NCBI GenBank assembly: GCA_030587435.1
Contig: JAUQZC010000142.1
Location: 1-5,478, forward strand
DNA from: Candidatus Baldrarchaeota archaeon
GTDB taxonomy: Archaea > Asgardarchaeota > Baldrarchaeia > Baldrarchaeales > DXJG01
Direction: 5' to 3'
Length of the DNA: 5,478 nt
This document shows positions 1 to 5,478 of this stretch, piece after piece (position 1 is the stretch's first letter; each line of letters begins with the position of its first letter). The translations under genes and the position numbers were made by a program. Under the pieces are notes generated by a model. That model worked only from the letters and a program-made list of their open reading frames with translations, made no database searches and was not told where the DNA came from.

Positions 1-4
1 TTAT

Positions 5-655
5 ATGAGACTTGGAAGATTCACAAACGTTTTTGTTAGTGACAGAACAAGTGAAACAGCTAGAGTTGAAGAGGCCCTTGTAAACTTTTCAAGACATTTA
101 GAAACACTTAACCTAAATCTACCACTATCTATAGAAGAAGCAAAGATTCTAGAAAAAATAAGTGAGGAAACAGTAAGTTTAATTCCAGTTAAAATATGCC
201 TTGTGGGCTTCGGCGGAGTAGGCAAAACAACAATACTGAAGCTTTTAAGATACGAAGAAATCCCATTAAGATATGAGCCTACAATATTTGGCGAAAGAGC
301 TATGCTTGTCATACCTGTAGGACCTTATAAAGCTGTTTTGTTCACAGTCGGCGGCCAAGAGAGGTTTATGCCTATATGGGACATACTTATACGTGGAAGC
401 GATGTAATATTTGTAGTGACAGATTCAACGCCAGAAAACGTTGAAAGAACAAAAACACATGTGCTGCCAATAGTTAGAGAAACAGCTAAATACGCTAGAA
501 TAGTTGCAATCGCGAACAAACAAGATTTAGCCATGGCTCTCCCCGCATATAGAGTAGAACAAATATTAGGACTAAAAACATTTGGATGCGTTGCCATAGA
601 CCCTGCCTATAGAGACTCCCTCCTAAACATGATTAAAGAAATATTGCTCAGTTAA
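5..655 (+). CDS. Arf-like small GTPase with N-terminal helical extension and altered G3 motif
   Basis: A 216-residue P-loop GTPase of the Ras/Arf superfamily, probably a cytosolic or membrane-peripheral switch. The G domain spans about residues 61-216. G1 is GFGGVGKTT (68-76, Lys74 and Thr75 binding phosphate and Mg). The likely G2 threonine is Thr93 in EPTIFGE. G3 is TVGGQE (114-119) with the catalytic-type Gln118. G4 is ANKQD (170-174), the exact Arf form, and a weak G5 lies near 195-199 (CVAID). VGGQ followed by MPIW (122-125), then FVV, parallels Arf VGGQ..RPLW..FVV. The Asp normally opening G3 (Arf1 Asp67) is Thr114. Residues 1-60 are a predicted helical, charged extension much longer than the Arf N-terminal helix. 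The ATG at 5 is the first start seen, but the frame is open to the window edge, so the gene may begin further upstream. It ends 16 nt before the next gene, suggesting an operon. Family is confident, subfamily and partners are not. SRbeta-, Rag- and MglA-like proteins are alternatives. Confidence 0.9.
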   Translation: MRLGRFTNVFVSDRTSETARVEEALVNFSRHLETLNLNLPLSIEEAKILEKISEETVSLIPVKICLVGFGGVGKTTILKLLRYEEIPLRYEPTIFGERAMLVIPVGPYKAVLFTVGGQERFMPIWDILIRGSDVIFVVTDSTPENVERTKTHVLPIVRETAKYARIVAIANKQDLAMALPAYRVEQILGLKTFGCVAIDPAYRDSLLNMIKEILLS

Positions 656-658
656 GAA

Positions 659-664
659 GAGGTG
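659..664 (+). promoter_or_regulatory. Shine-Dalgarno site for the coiled-coil/SHOCT gene
   Basis: GAGGTG lies 7 nt before the TTG at 672 and just after the GTPase stop at 653-655. This placement decides the start. The next candidate, ATG at 690 (Met7), would be 25 nt from the SD and would cut into the first helix. It implies internal translation initiation on a shared mRNA. Confidence 0.75.
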
Positions 665-671
665 TTAAAAA

Positions 672-1166
672 TTGGAAGAAAAACTAAAAATGTTTGAAAG
701 AGCCCTAAAAGACCTTATAGAATCCATGAAAGAAAAAGAGGAAGTGCCCGCAGAAATATTAGAGAGAATCGATAGAGTGGAAAGAAAAGTGGATTTATTG
801 ATACGTATATTAACTGAATGGCTACCAGCCAAATTCTTAGAGGAAATGAAAACCTTAGGCATAACATCAACAAGCGCCTCAGCTCCTCCAGCTCCCATGA
901 CTCCGCCAAAAACAGTTACAAAAACTCCAGCTCCGACAACTGTTGAACCAACTCCGCCCTTAGAACCAGCTATACCAAAACCTGTGGATATGTTAAGCGA
1001 GGAAATAGAACTACTTAAGGAAGAATTGTCAACCATAGAGAGACAAATTGCCGATTTAGAATTTCAAAAGGACAGTGGATTTATAACTGCTGCAGAGTAC
1101 GAGAAAAAGAAAAGAGAACTAGAAGCAAAGAAAAGAGAACTAGAAACACGGATAAAAGGGAAATAA
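672..1166 (+). CDS. coiled-coil protein with Pro/Thr linker and SHOCT-like C-terminus
   Basis: A 164-residue soluble, highly charged protein starting at TTG. It has no signal peptide or membrane segment. Residues 1-62 are predicted amphipathic helix/coiled coil. Residues 64-104 are a disordered linker rich in Pro, Thr, Ala and Ser (APPAPMTPPK, TPAPTTVEPTPP). Residues 106-164 form a second coiled coil. Within it, LEFQKDSGFITAAEYEKKK (129-147) fits the SHOCT pattern: a Leu-containing helix, an acidic turn with Gly, Ile-Thr, then a helix carrying Glu, Tyr/Phe and Lys-Lys. SHOCT segments are short C-terminal oligomerisation motifs found on many unrelated prokaryotic proteins. The last two heptads come from a near-perfect 21-nt duplication. 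It follows the GTPase gene by 16 nt, so a scaffold or effector of that GTPase is a reasonable inference. No catalytic motif is visible and no family name can be given. Confidence 0.85.
   Translation: MEEKLKMFERALKDLIESMKEKEEVPAEILERIDRVERKVDLLIRILTEWLPAKFLEEMKTLGITSTSASAPPAPMTPPKTVTKTPAPTTVEPTPPLEPAIPKPVDMLSEEIELLKEELSTIERQIADLEFQKDSGFITAAEYEKKKRELEAKKRELETRIKGK
1106..1145 (+). repeat. 19-bp direct repeat with 21-bp period (coiled-coil heptad duplication)
   Basis: The 19-base word AAAGAAAAGAGAACTAGAA occurs at 1106-1124 and again at 1127-1145. The offset is 21 nt, exactly seven codons, so the duplication adds one whole heptad (KKRELEA-type) to the C-terminal coiled coil without changing frame or hydrophobic register. 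Both copies match perfectly at the DNA level, which suggests a recent slippage event. Confidence 0.85.
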
Positions 1167-1246
1167 CATTCTGCCGCAATATATTTTAGAATCGTGCATC
1201 AAAAATTATGTAAATTTGGTTTCAAATCGGGATTGAGGAATTAGTT
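1167..1246 (+). promoter_or_regulatory. intergenic region with candidate archaeal promoter and SD for the surface-protein gene
   Basis: This 80-nt gap is the only one in the window long enough to hold a promoter. AATATATTTTA at 1178-1188 resembles an archaeal TATA box, and a start site about 25 nt downstream would leave a leader of roughly 30-40 nt. The GAGGA at 1235-1239 lies 7 nt before the ATG at 1247 and is a good SD. An in-frame stop (TAA at 1211-1213) prevents a longer N-terminus. ATTCT at 1168-1172 and AGAAT at 1188-1192 are complementary, but too short to call a terminator. The SD is well supported, while the TATA box is a suggestion only because the region is AT-rich. Confidence 0.45.
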
Positions 1247-4200
1247 ATGAAAAAGAGGGAAAAAATTGTCATAATGTTACTGTTTTCTGTTATATTGATG
1301 TGTATTGCGCTATCTTCAAGCCCATTTAAGGCGAAAATTGGAAAAGCATCGCCCATAAATGGTTCTTACAAACAATCTAGTTCATCTGAAGGTTTTAGTG
1401 TAAAAGCTTCCAGCTATGATCCTCCATGGTGGAATTTAACTTATCACTATCGCAAACCAATAGTAATAACCGAACCTAACCGTGTGGATAGAGAAAATGA
1501 ACCCGTAGAGGTGCAGTTAACATTTGACTCCTTAAAAGCTCATAAAAATAGTTTAAGATTGTTGTATTATGATGGAAATACATGGATAGGCCCCCTACCT
1601 ATACAGATAGACGATATAGTTTATGATTCAGAGAATTCAGATTATATAAGATCTGTAAAAATTACTTTTCTAGCAAATGTTTCAAAAGGAAAGACAGAAG
1701 TATATTATATTTATTACACGGATTACCCGGTTGAGGAAAAAACGTATTCTACAGATTTACACGTTAATGAATCGATGATCTCTAATTCTTACTTTACTTG
1801 GTGGATAAATCCACCTAAAATATTCAGATATCCAAACGATACAGGAGTAGATTGGAACACCATTGATAACGGATGGATAGGATACCCACAATGGTATGGA
1901 GCCGACTTAAACAACCCAACTTATGTTGAACTCTTATACAATGGCACACTTGTAGTAGGTCCCGTTTATGCCAAGGTTTTATACAGATATAAAGTTCAAG
2001 TTTATAGTTGGGCATCAAAGAAGTATTATAATTATTACAAGATCACGCTCACAATATACGCTAGGACCCCGATTGTAAGAGTTGATATGGAAATTGAACC
2101 TGGAAGTTACACAACAAGGGGTGTTTGGGGAACTATTATGGATGTTGAAGGAGACGTAGATGACGATAAATATGCATTCTTTACGGATCCTGTAACGGTT
2201 GGTACTGTTGGCATATCCAACTATAGGCAGCGTGAAAGTTATTTGCATGATATGAATGGTTGGACCTGGGCTACACTTTATGAACCAGGGAAGCATGGCG
2301 TCGGAGTTATAGTTCATAAAGATTATACACCAGAATACTATCCCCTCTATGTTAGCAGAGCTGTTAAAAGTACCTATAGTGACGTGGTTTATGGATATAC
2401 ATTTATTTTTGCTTATATTTATGGCTCTTCTGGCACGTATTATTATCGTTTCTTCGATGTTCCCATAATTGGTGATGCCTGGGACCCTGTTAATGAAACC
2501 ACCATAGCCATTGCTTATCCTCTTTCAAATAACTATTATGTTGACGTTGAACAGGAGGCATATTATCTTCTGAGCATCACAGTTGAGGATGCTGTTTCTA
2601 GGAAGATAGAAGGTGCCAAGATTGTTGTTTATAATTCAAGTAATCCAAATGATATTTTTGGTACTAATTTGACATCCTCTTCAGGTGAAGCGGTCATCAA
2701 ATTTTACCGTAACGTATCTCTTACCGTTGGTATTAAGGTAAACTACACTACTACAAGTGAAATTTATGTCGAAAAAAGTACATCCGTAAGTTTGGATATC
2801 GATGACGTACGTAGATCTGTTTCTCGAGTAGTGACTTTAGATTTAGCTGATCTTTATGTATGCGTTCAGAGTTTAGATAAGAAGGATGTTCCTGGAGCTA
2901 CAGTAAAGATATCAAGTTCTGGTTATGTTCTTTCTAATGTAACAAATTCTCAAGGTTTTGTTTACTTTTATAGAATTTTGAAGGGAAAAGTTTGGTCAAT
3001 TAATGTTACGTATACGACCAATTTGGGTTTTGGTGTTAAAAACGATACATATAGTGTACTTATGGATCAGAGTAGTAAGAATGTAACAGTTACGCTTCCG
3101 ATGAGTGATTTACATGTTACCGCTGTTGATTTACTTGGCGAGGTTGTAAACGAATATACAGCCTATTTATATCAAGGTGATAAGCCCGTTGGAGACCCCT
3201 TAGATCAAATAACAACAGGTAACGGTATGGTTGTTTTCGAAGAGTTACCAGTTGGAAACTTTACTTTAACCTTTAAGTATTTGGCGAGATCTGAGTACGG
3301 TGATAAACTCTCGCCCACCGTTGTAAATATTTGGTATCTGTCTAATAGGAACATTGTTGTTAGTTTGCCTTTAGCTACCTTGCATGTTGTTGTTGATGAT
3401 GTAAATAATGTTAGTATCCCTGATGTTACTGTTAGTGTTCAAAATAGAAGCGGCTCAACGGTAATTTACTATTTTGGTGTATCGGACGAATCGGGTATGG
3501 TTAACTTTACTAGAATATTGTACGGTGCAACTTGGGATATTCGTATTTCATTTGACACTTTTGGAGGAAAAGGAGAAACTATCGAGAAATCTCTAGATGA
3601 AATTCCTCTAGATTCGCCACAAAAATATATTTACGTCGAGTTACCTGTGACTGATATGGTTATTCATGTGCTGACTGAACAACAGTATAATATGTCTGAC
3701 TATTGGAGGTATGGTGTTGGTGGTGCTGTTGTCTACGCTAATATCACAGGTAAAATGGATTTGGTAACCAATGCAACTGATGCTGCTGGCTATGCTATTG
3801 CGAAATTTGTTCCAGTTGGCAGATATAATGTAACTGTTTATTTCCTTGAAAAATCGTGGTCTAAGGTCTTTGATGTTTATAATAATTCTGCCTTACACTT
3901 CGTTTTACCATTTAAGTATGCTCAAATCGCAACAAGGCTAAGCGTGACTTCTCCATCGTCCCCATACGTCAATGCGATTTGGACTGAAAATATTACCGTT
4001 GAGCTTACGTTTTATGTTGTTGAAACAAATACTTTCATAGCCTATGGTTGGATTAACTGGTCTCTTGTAGATATGCAAGGCAATACTGTACTCTCAGGCT
4101 TTGGCTCATACGATGAAGGACATGAAGTTTACATTGTTTCGTTTAATTCGAGTGAAGTACCTGCTGGACGTTATACTTTGAAAATTTACGGTGGTAAAGC

Positions 4201-4858
4201 GTCCTATCCGCCGCCGTCTACTGAGGTTGTTGTAGTGGTGGAAATCTCGAAGGTACCAACGGAACTTATTTTGGAAAAGGAGAGAATTAGAGTTCCTGTT
4301 GGCTCAGATTATGTGAGTATCCGTGTATTTTACAAGGATGTCTTTCATAATGCTAGTATTGTAAATGCAAGTGTTATATTAACGTTAGAAAATCAGAGTT
4401 ATCAGATGATGCTGGATGAAGAGAACTCTGGATGGTATGTATATGACCTTCCAGTTAGTAATTTAAGTATGGGTGTTTATGAGGTAAAAGTTTATGCTGA
4501 AAAAGCTAACTACGAACCAGTTGAACGCTCCATAAGCTTGCAAATTACTGAAAAAGTAATTAAGATAGGAACTGTTTCTGTTCCGAGAACTATATTCTTT
4601 GCATCAATTATTGGAATTGGAGTTCCAATTGCTGGTATAGCTGGATTTTACGTATATCGTTACCTTAGAGTTCCAAAGGTATTGAGAACTTTGAATAAAA
4701 TTATTAGTAAAGTTGAGAAAGGCGAAAGGATTCCACTGGAAGCCGTCGCCGATGTTAGAAGTAGAAGAGACATTGTTAGCGAAAAGGTTAATAAGTTATG
4801 GAGAGGTTTAGGCATTAAGTTCGGTGGTGCAAGGGAGGAGGGTAAGGAAAGTGGGTAA
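1247..4858 (+). CDS. giant one-pass cell-surface protein with tandem beta-sandwich repeats and cytoplasmic tail
   Basis: A 1203-residue predicted type I membrane protein. Residues 1-6 (MKKREK) and hydrophobic 7-22 form a signal peptide; the cleavage site is unclear. Residues 61-165 resemble DUF2341 (WWNLTYHYRKPIVI to VYYIYYTDY). Residues 180-440 are Tyr/Trp-rich and beta-predicted, with an acidic DVDDDK stretch (303-308), possibly a carbohydrate-binding or galactose-mutarotase-like sandwich (low confidence). Five repeats of 85-96 residues follow (441-889), like carboxypeptidase-regulatory/CNA-B-type sandwiches. Two Ig-like domains follow at about 893-1002 and 1003-1102. A membrane helix spans about 1115-1138, with a basic tail at 1139-1203. 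I count 30 N-X-S/T sequons, all N-terminal to the helix, and one Cys (539) in the mature ectodomain, so stability probably does not rest on disulfides. No protease or glycosidase active site is recognised. Adhesin, S-layer-associated stalk or receptor are all possible. Its end overlaps the longin-like gene by 8 nt, suggesting coupled expression. Confidence 0.88.
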   Translation: MKKREKIVIMLLFSVILMCIALSSSPFKAKIGKASPINGSYKQSSSSEGFSVKASSYDPPWWNLTYHYRKPIVITEPNRVDRENEPVEVQLTFDSLKAHKNSLRLLYYDGNTWIGPLPIQIDDIVYDSENSDYIRSVKITFLANVSKGKTEVYYIYYTDYPVEEKTYSTDLHVNESMISNSYFTWWINPPKIFRYPNDTGVDWNTIDNGWIGYPQWYGADLNNPTYVELLYNGTLVVGPVYAKVLYRYKVQVYSWASKKYYNYYKITLTIYARTPIVRVDMEIEPGSYTTRGVWGTIMDVEGDVDDDKYAFFTDPVTVGTVGISNYRQRESYLHDMNGWTWATLYEPGKHGVGVIVHKDYTPEYYPLYVSRAVKSTYSDVVYGYTFIFAYIYGSSGTYYYRFFDVPIIGDAWDPVNETTIAIAYPLSNNYYVDVEQEAYYLLSITVEDAVSRKIEGAKIVVYNSSNPNDIFGTNLTSSSGEAVIKFYRNVSLTVGIKVNYTTTSEIYVEKSTSVSLDIDDVRRSVSRVVTLDLADLYVCVQSLDKKDVPGATVKISSSGYVLSNVTNSQGFVYFYRILKGKVWSINVTYTTNLGFGVKNDTYSVLMDQSSKNVTVTLPMSDLHVTAVDLLGEVVNEYTAYLYQGDKPVGDPLDQITTGNGMVVFEELPVGNFTLTFKYLARSEYGDKLSPTVVNIWYLSNRNIVVSLPLATLHVVVDDVNNVSIPDVTVSVQNRSGSTVIYYFGVSDESGMVNFTRILYGATWDIRISFDTFGGKGETIEKSLDEIPLDSPQKYIYVELPVTDMVIHVLTEQQYNMSDYWRYGVGGAVVYANITGKMDLVTNATDAAGYAIAKFVPVGRYNVTVYFLEKSWSKVFDVYNNSALHFVLPFKYAQIATRLSVTSPSSPYVNAIWTENITVELTFYVVETNTFIAYGWINWSLVDMQGNTVLSGFGSYDEGHEVYIVSFNSSEVPAGRYTLKIYGGKASYPPPSTEVVVVVEISKVPTELILEKERIRVPVGSDYVSIRVFYKDVFHNASIVNASVILTLENQSYQMMLDEENSGWYVYDLPVSNLSMGVYEVKVYAEKANYEPVERSISLQITEKVIKIGTVSVPRTIFFASIIGIGVPIAGIAGFYVYRYLRVPKVLRTLNKIISKVEKGERIPLEAVADVRSRRDIVSEKVNKLWRGLGIKFGGAREEGKESG
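2567..3913 (+). repeat. five tandem protein-level beta-sandwich repeats inside the surface protein
   Basis: Repeats cover residues 441-536, 537-622, 623-712, 713-804 and 805-889. Each begins with a hydrophobic strand (LLSITVEDA, YVCVQSLD, HVTAVDLL, HVVVDDVN, VIHVLTEQ). Each carries a turn of the type S/N/D-x-x-G followed by a beta strand (SSSGEAVIKF, NSQGFVYFYR, TGNGMVVFEE, DESGMVNFTR, DAAGYAIAKF). Four then show a Gly near an x-G-x-W/F/Y strand (LKGKVWSI, PVGNFTL, LYGATWDI, PVGRYNV). Units 2 to 5 are each preceded by, or end in, a VxLPxxDL/ATL-like strand (LDLADL, LPMSDL, LPLATL, LPVTDM). The repeats have diverged and show no obvious DNA-level identity, so they are old duplications forming a stalk-like array. 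Confidence 0.8.
4834..4842 (+). promoter_or_regulatory. Shine-Dalgarno site for the longin-like gene, inside the surface-protein gene
   Basis: GGAGGAGGG lies within the last codons of the surface-protein gene, and its 3' edge is 8 nt from the GTG at 4851. It supports this GTG over the in-frame GTG at 4827, which lies upstream of the purine tract. The position makes translation of the two genes likely to be coupled. The same bases encode Arg-Glu-Glu-Gly in the tail of the surface protein. Confidence 0.75.
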
Positions 4859-5478
4859 ACTCTACGATATTTATTTTATTAAGGCTGAGAGTGGTGAGTG
4901 TTTGTTTCATTTTAAGTTTGGTAGTGTGGCTATTGATCCTAATCTTGTTTCAGGTTTTCTTCAAGCAATTGGATCCTTCGCTCAGCAATTAATACCTGAT
5001 GAAAAAAGTTTTTTGAGAACTATTGATCGCGGTGACTTTAAAATTATGATCGAGAAGGGGACAAAAGTTTTTGCTGTTCTAGTTGCTGAAGAAGATACAC
5101 CAGAAGTACGGCAAAAACTTAAAAGCCTGCTTCAACGTTTCGAATATATTTATGGTGGTTATCTTGACCGCTGGGAGCAATCTAGGGATGTCACGCCTTT
5201 TCAAAGTTTTCTGTCTCAAGTTTTAATAGCTTTCCCTGAACAACCTATCAATCCACGTTTACTACCTAGGGCAAGACTCGAACGCATTAGTGTTGTTGAA
5301 AGTCTTGAGGTTCCTGATGCATTGAAAATGCGTTTAGTTAGAGTTTTAAGGCTTGCGGACGGTAAGAGAAGTTTAGAGGAAATTGCAGAAATTGTCGGTT
5401 TGCCTGTTGATGAGGTTATTAGTCTTTTTCTTTTAGCTGCTAGGTCTGGTGTTGTTGATTTTCCGTTTGCTAAAATTT
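4851..5478 (+). CDS. longin/roadblock-like protein with C-terminal winged-helix-like segment (3' end cut by window)
   Basis: An open frame from GTG of 209 codons, with no stop before the window ends. Residues 3-125 have the order expected of a longin/roadblock fold. First comes a strand with a small turn (LYDIYFIKAESGECLFHFKF). A helix follows (NLVSGFLQAIGSFAQQL, 31-47), then paired strands (FLRTIDRGDFKIMIEK and TKVFAVLVAEED). A long helix (EVRQKLKSLLQRFEYIYGGYL) is followed by WEQSRDVTPFQSFLSQVL. Longin and roadblock folds act as docking platforms for small GTPases. Residues about 150-209 look like a helix-turn-helix/winged-helix unit (LADGKRSLEEIAEIVGLP, then DEVISLFLLAARSGVVDF), the type that often ends bacterial and archaeal regulators. 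No signal peptide or membrane helix is seen, so it is probably cytosolic. It may meet the basic tail of the surface protein and the GTPase encoded upstream (inference). Fold assignment is by pattern only. Confidence 0.8.
   Translation, partial: MGKLYDIYFIKAESGECLFHFKFGSVAIDPNLVSGFLQAIGSFAQQLIPDEKSFLRTIDRGDFKIMIEKGTKVFAVLVAEEDTPEVRQKLKSLLQRFEYIYGGYLDRWEQSRDVTPFQSFLSQVLIAFPEQPINPRLLPRARLERISVVESLEVPDALKMRLVRVLRLADGKRSLEEIAEIVGLPVDEVISLFLLAARSGVVDFPFAKI

Noticed and set aside
1..312. Minus-strand open frame of 103 codons opposite the GTPase gene
   Set aside because: It lies fully antisense to a gene with clear G1-G4 motifs. Its translation is a Ser/Leu-rich shadow with no recognisable domain.
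690..692. ATG as an alternative start for the coiled-coil gene
   Set aside because: The SD at 659-664 is 7 nt from the TTG at 672 but 25 nt from this ATG, and using the ATG would remove part of the first helix.
665..1036. Minus-strand open frame of 123 codons with a Gly/Val-rich stretch
   Set aside because: The Gly/Val run is the reverse complement of the Pro/Thr linker codons of the coiled-coil gene. No independent evidence supports it.
1168..1192. Possible hairpin terminator after the coiled-coil gene (ATTCT/AGAAT)
   Set aside because: A five-base stem with a 15-nt loop and only a four-base T run is not convincing as either a hairpin or an archaeal poly-T terminator.
1824..2317. Two short minus-strand open frames opposite the surface-protein gene
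   Set aside because: Both are antisense to a continuous 1203-codon gene with a clear signal peptide, repeats and membrane helix. They show no domain or SD support.
2567..3913. Tandem DNA repeats or a CRISPR-like array
   Set aside because: The repetition is visible only at the protein level in units of 85-96 residues. No short conserved DNA repeats with spacers were seen here or elsewhere in the window.
1..5478. tRNA, rRNA, insertion sequence or attachment site
   Set aside because: No cloverleaf, rRNA-like stretch, transposase motif or flanking inverted repeats were found by eye, and nearly all of the sequence is coding.

Overview
The window reads as archaeal. All four genes lie on the + strand and are closely packed, starting with ATG, TTG or GTG behind purine-rich Shine-Dalgarno (SD) sequences. 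One product is a stand-alone Arf-like small GTPase, another begins with a longin/roadblock-like fold, and the largest is a giant one-pass surface protein dense in N-glycosylation sequons. Together with the AT-rich composition this suggests the Thermoproteota/Bathyarchaeia or a related deep archaeal lineage (inference; no rRNA or marker gene is present). An Asgard source cannot be excluded.

Layout. (1) 5-655: Arf/Ras-superfamily GTPase with a ~60-residue N-terminal helical extension and an altered G3 motif (TVGG in place of DxGG). (2) 672-1166: small two-ended coiled-coil protein with a Pro/Thr-rich linker and a SHOCT-like C-terminus, 16 nt after the GTPase and therefore probably co-transcribed. 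(3) 1167-1246: the only real intergenic gap, with a TATA-like element and a clear SD. (4) 1247-4858: 1203-residue surface protein with a signal peptide, a DUF2341-like domain, a larger beta-rich region, five tandem beta-sandwich repeats, two further Ig-like domains, one membrane helix and a ~65-residue basic cytoplasmic tail. (5) 4851-5478: longin/roadblock-like protein with a C-terminal winged-helix-like segment. It overlaps the surface gene by 8 nt and runs off the window.

How they may work together (inference). In eukaryotes Arf-type GTPases and longin folds form switch/adaptor pairs, for example SRbeta with the SRalpha longin domain, and bacterial MglA works with roadblock-type MglB. Here a GTPase and a longin-like protein flank a gene for a large cell-surface receptor or adhesin with a cytoplasmic tail. 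A plausible reading is a GTPase-controlled module on the inner face of the membrane tied to a surface stalk protein. The evidence is co-localisation and fold recognition by eye; no interaction is shown. A synonymous codon shift between the first two genes and the last two suggests the cluster may have been assembled from two parts.
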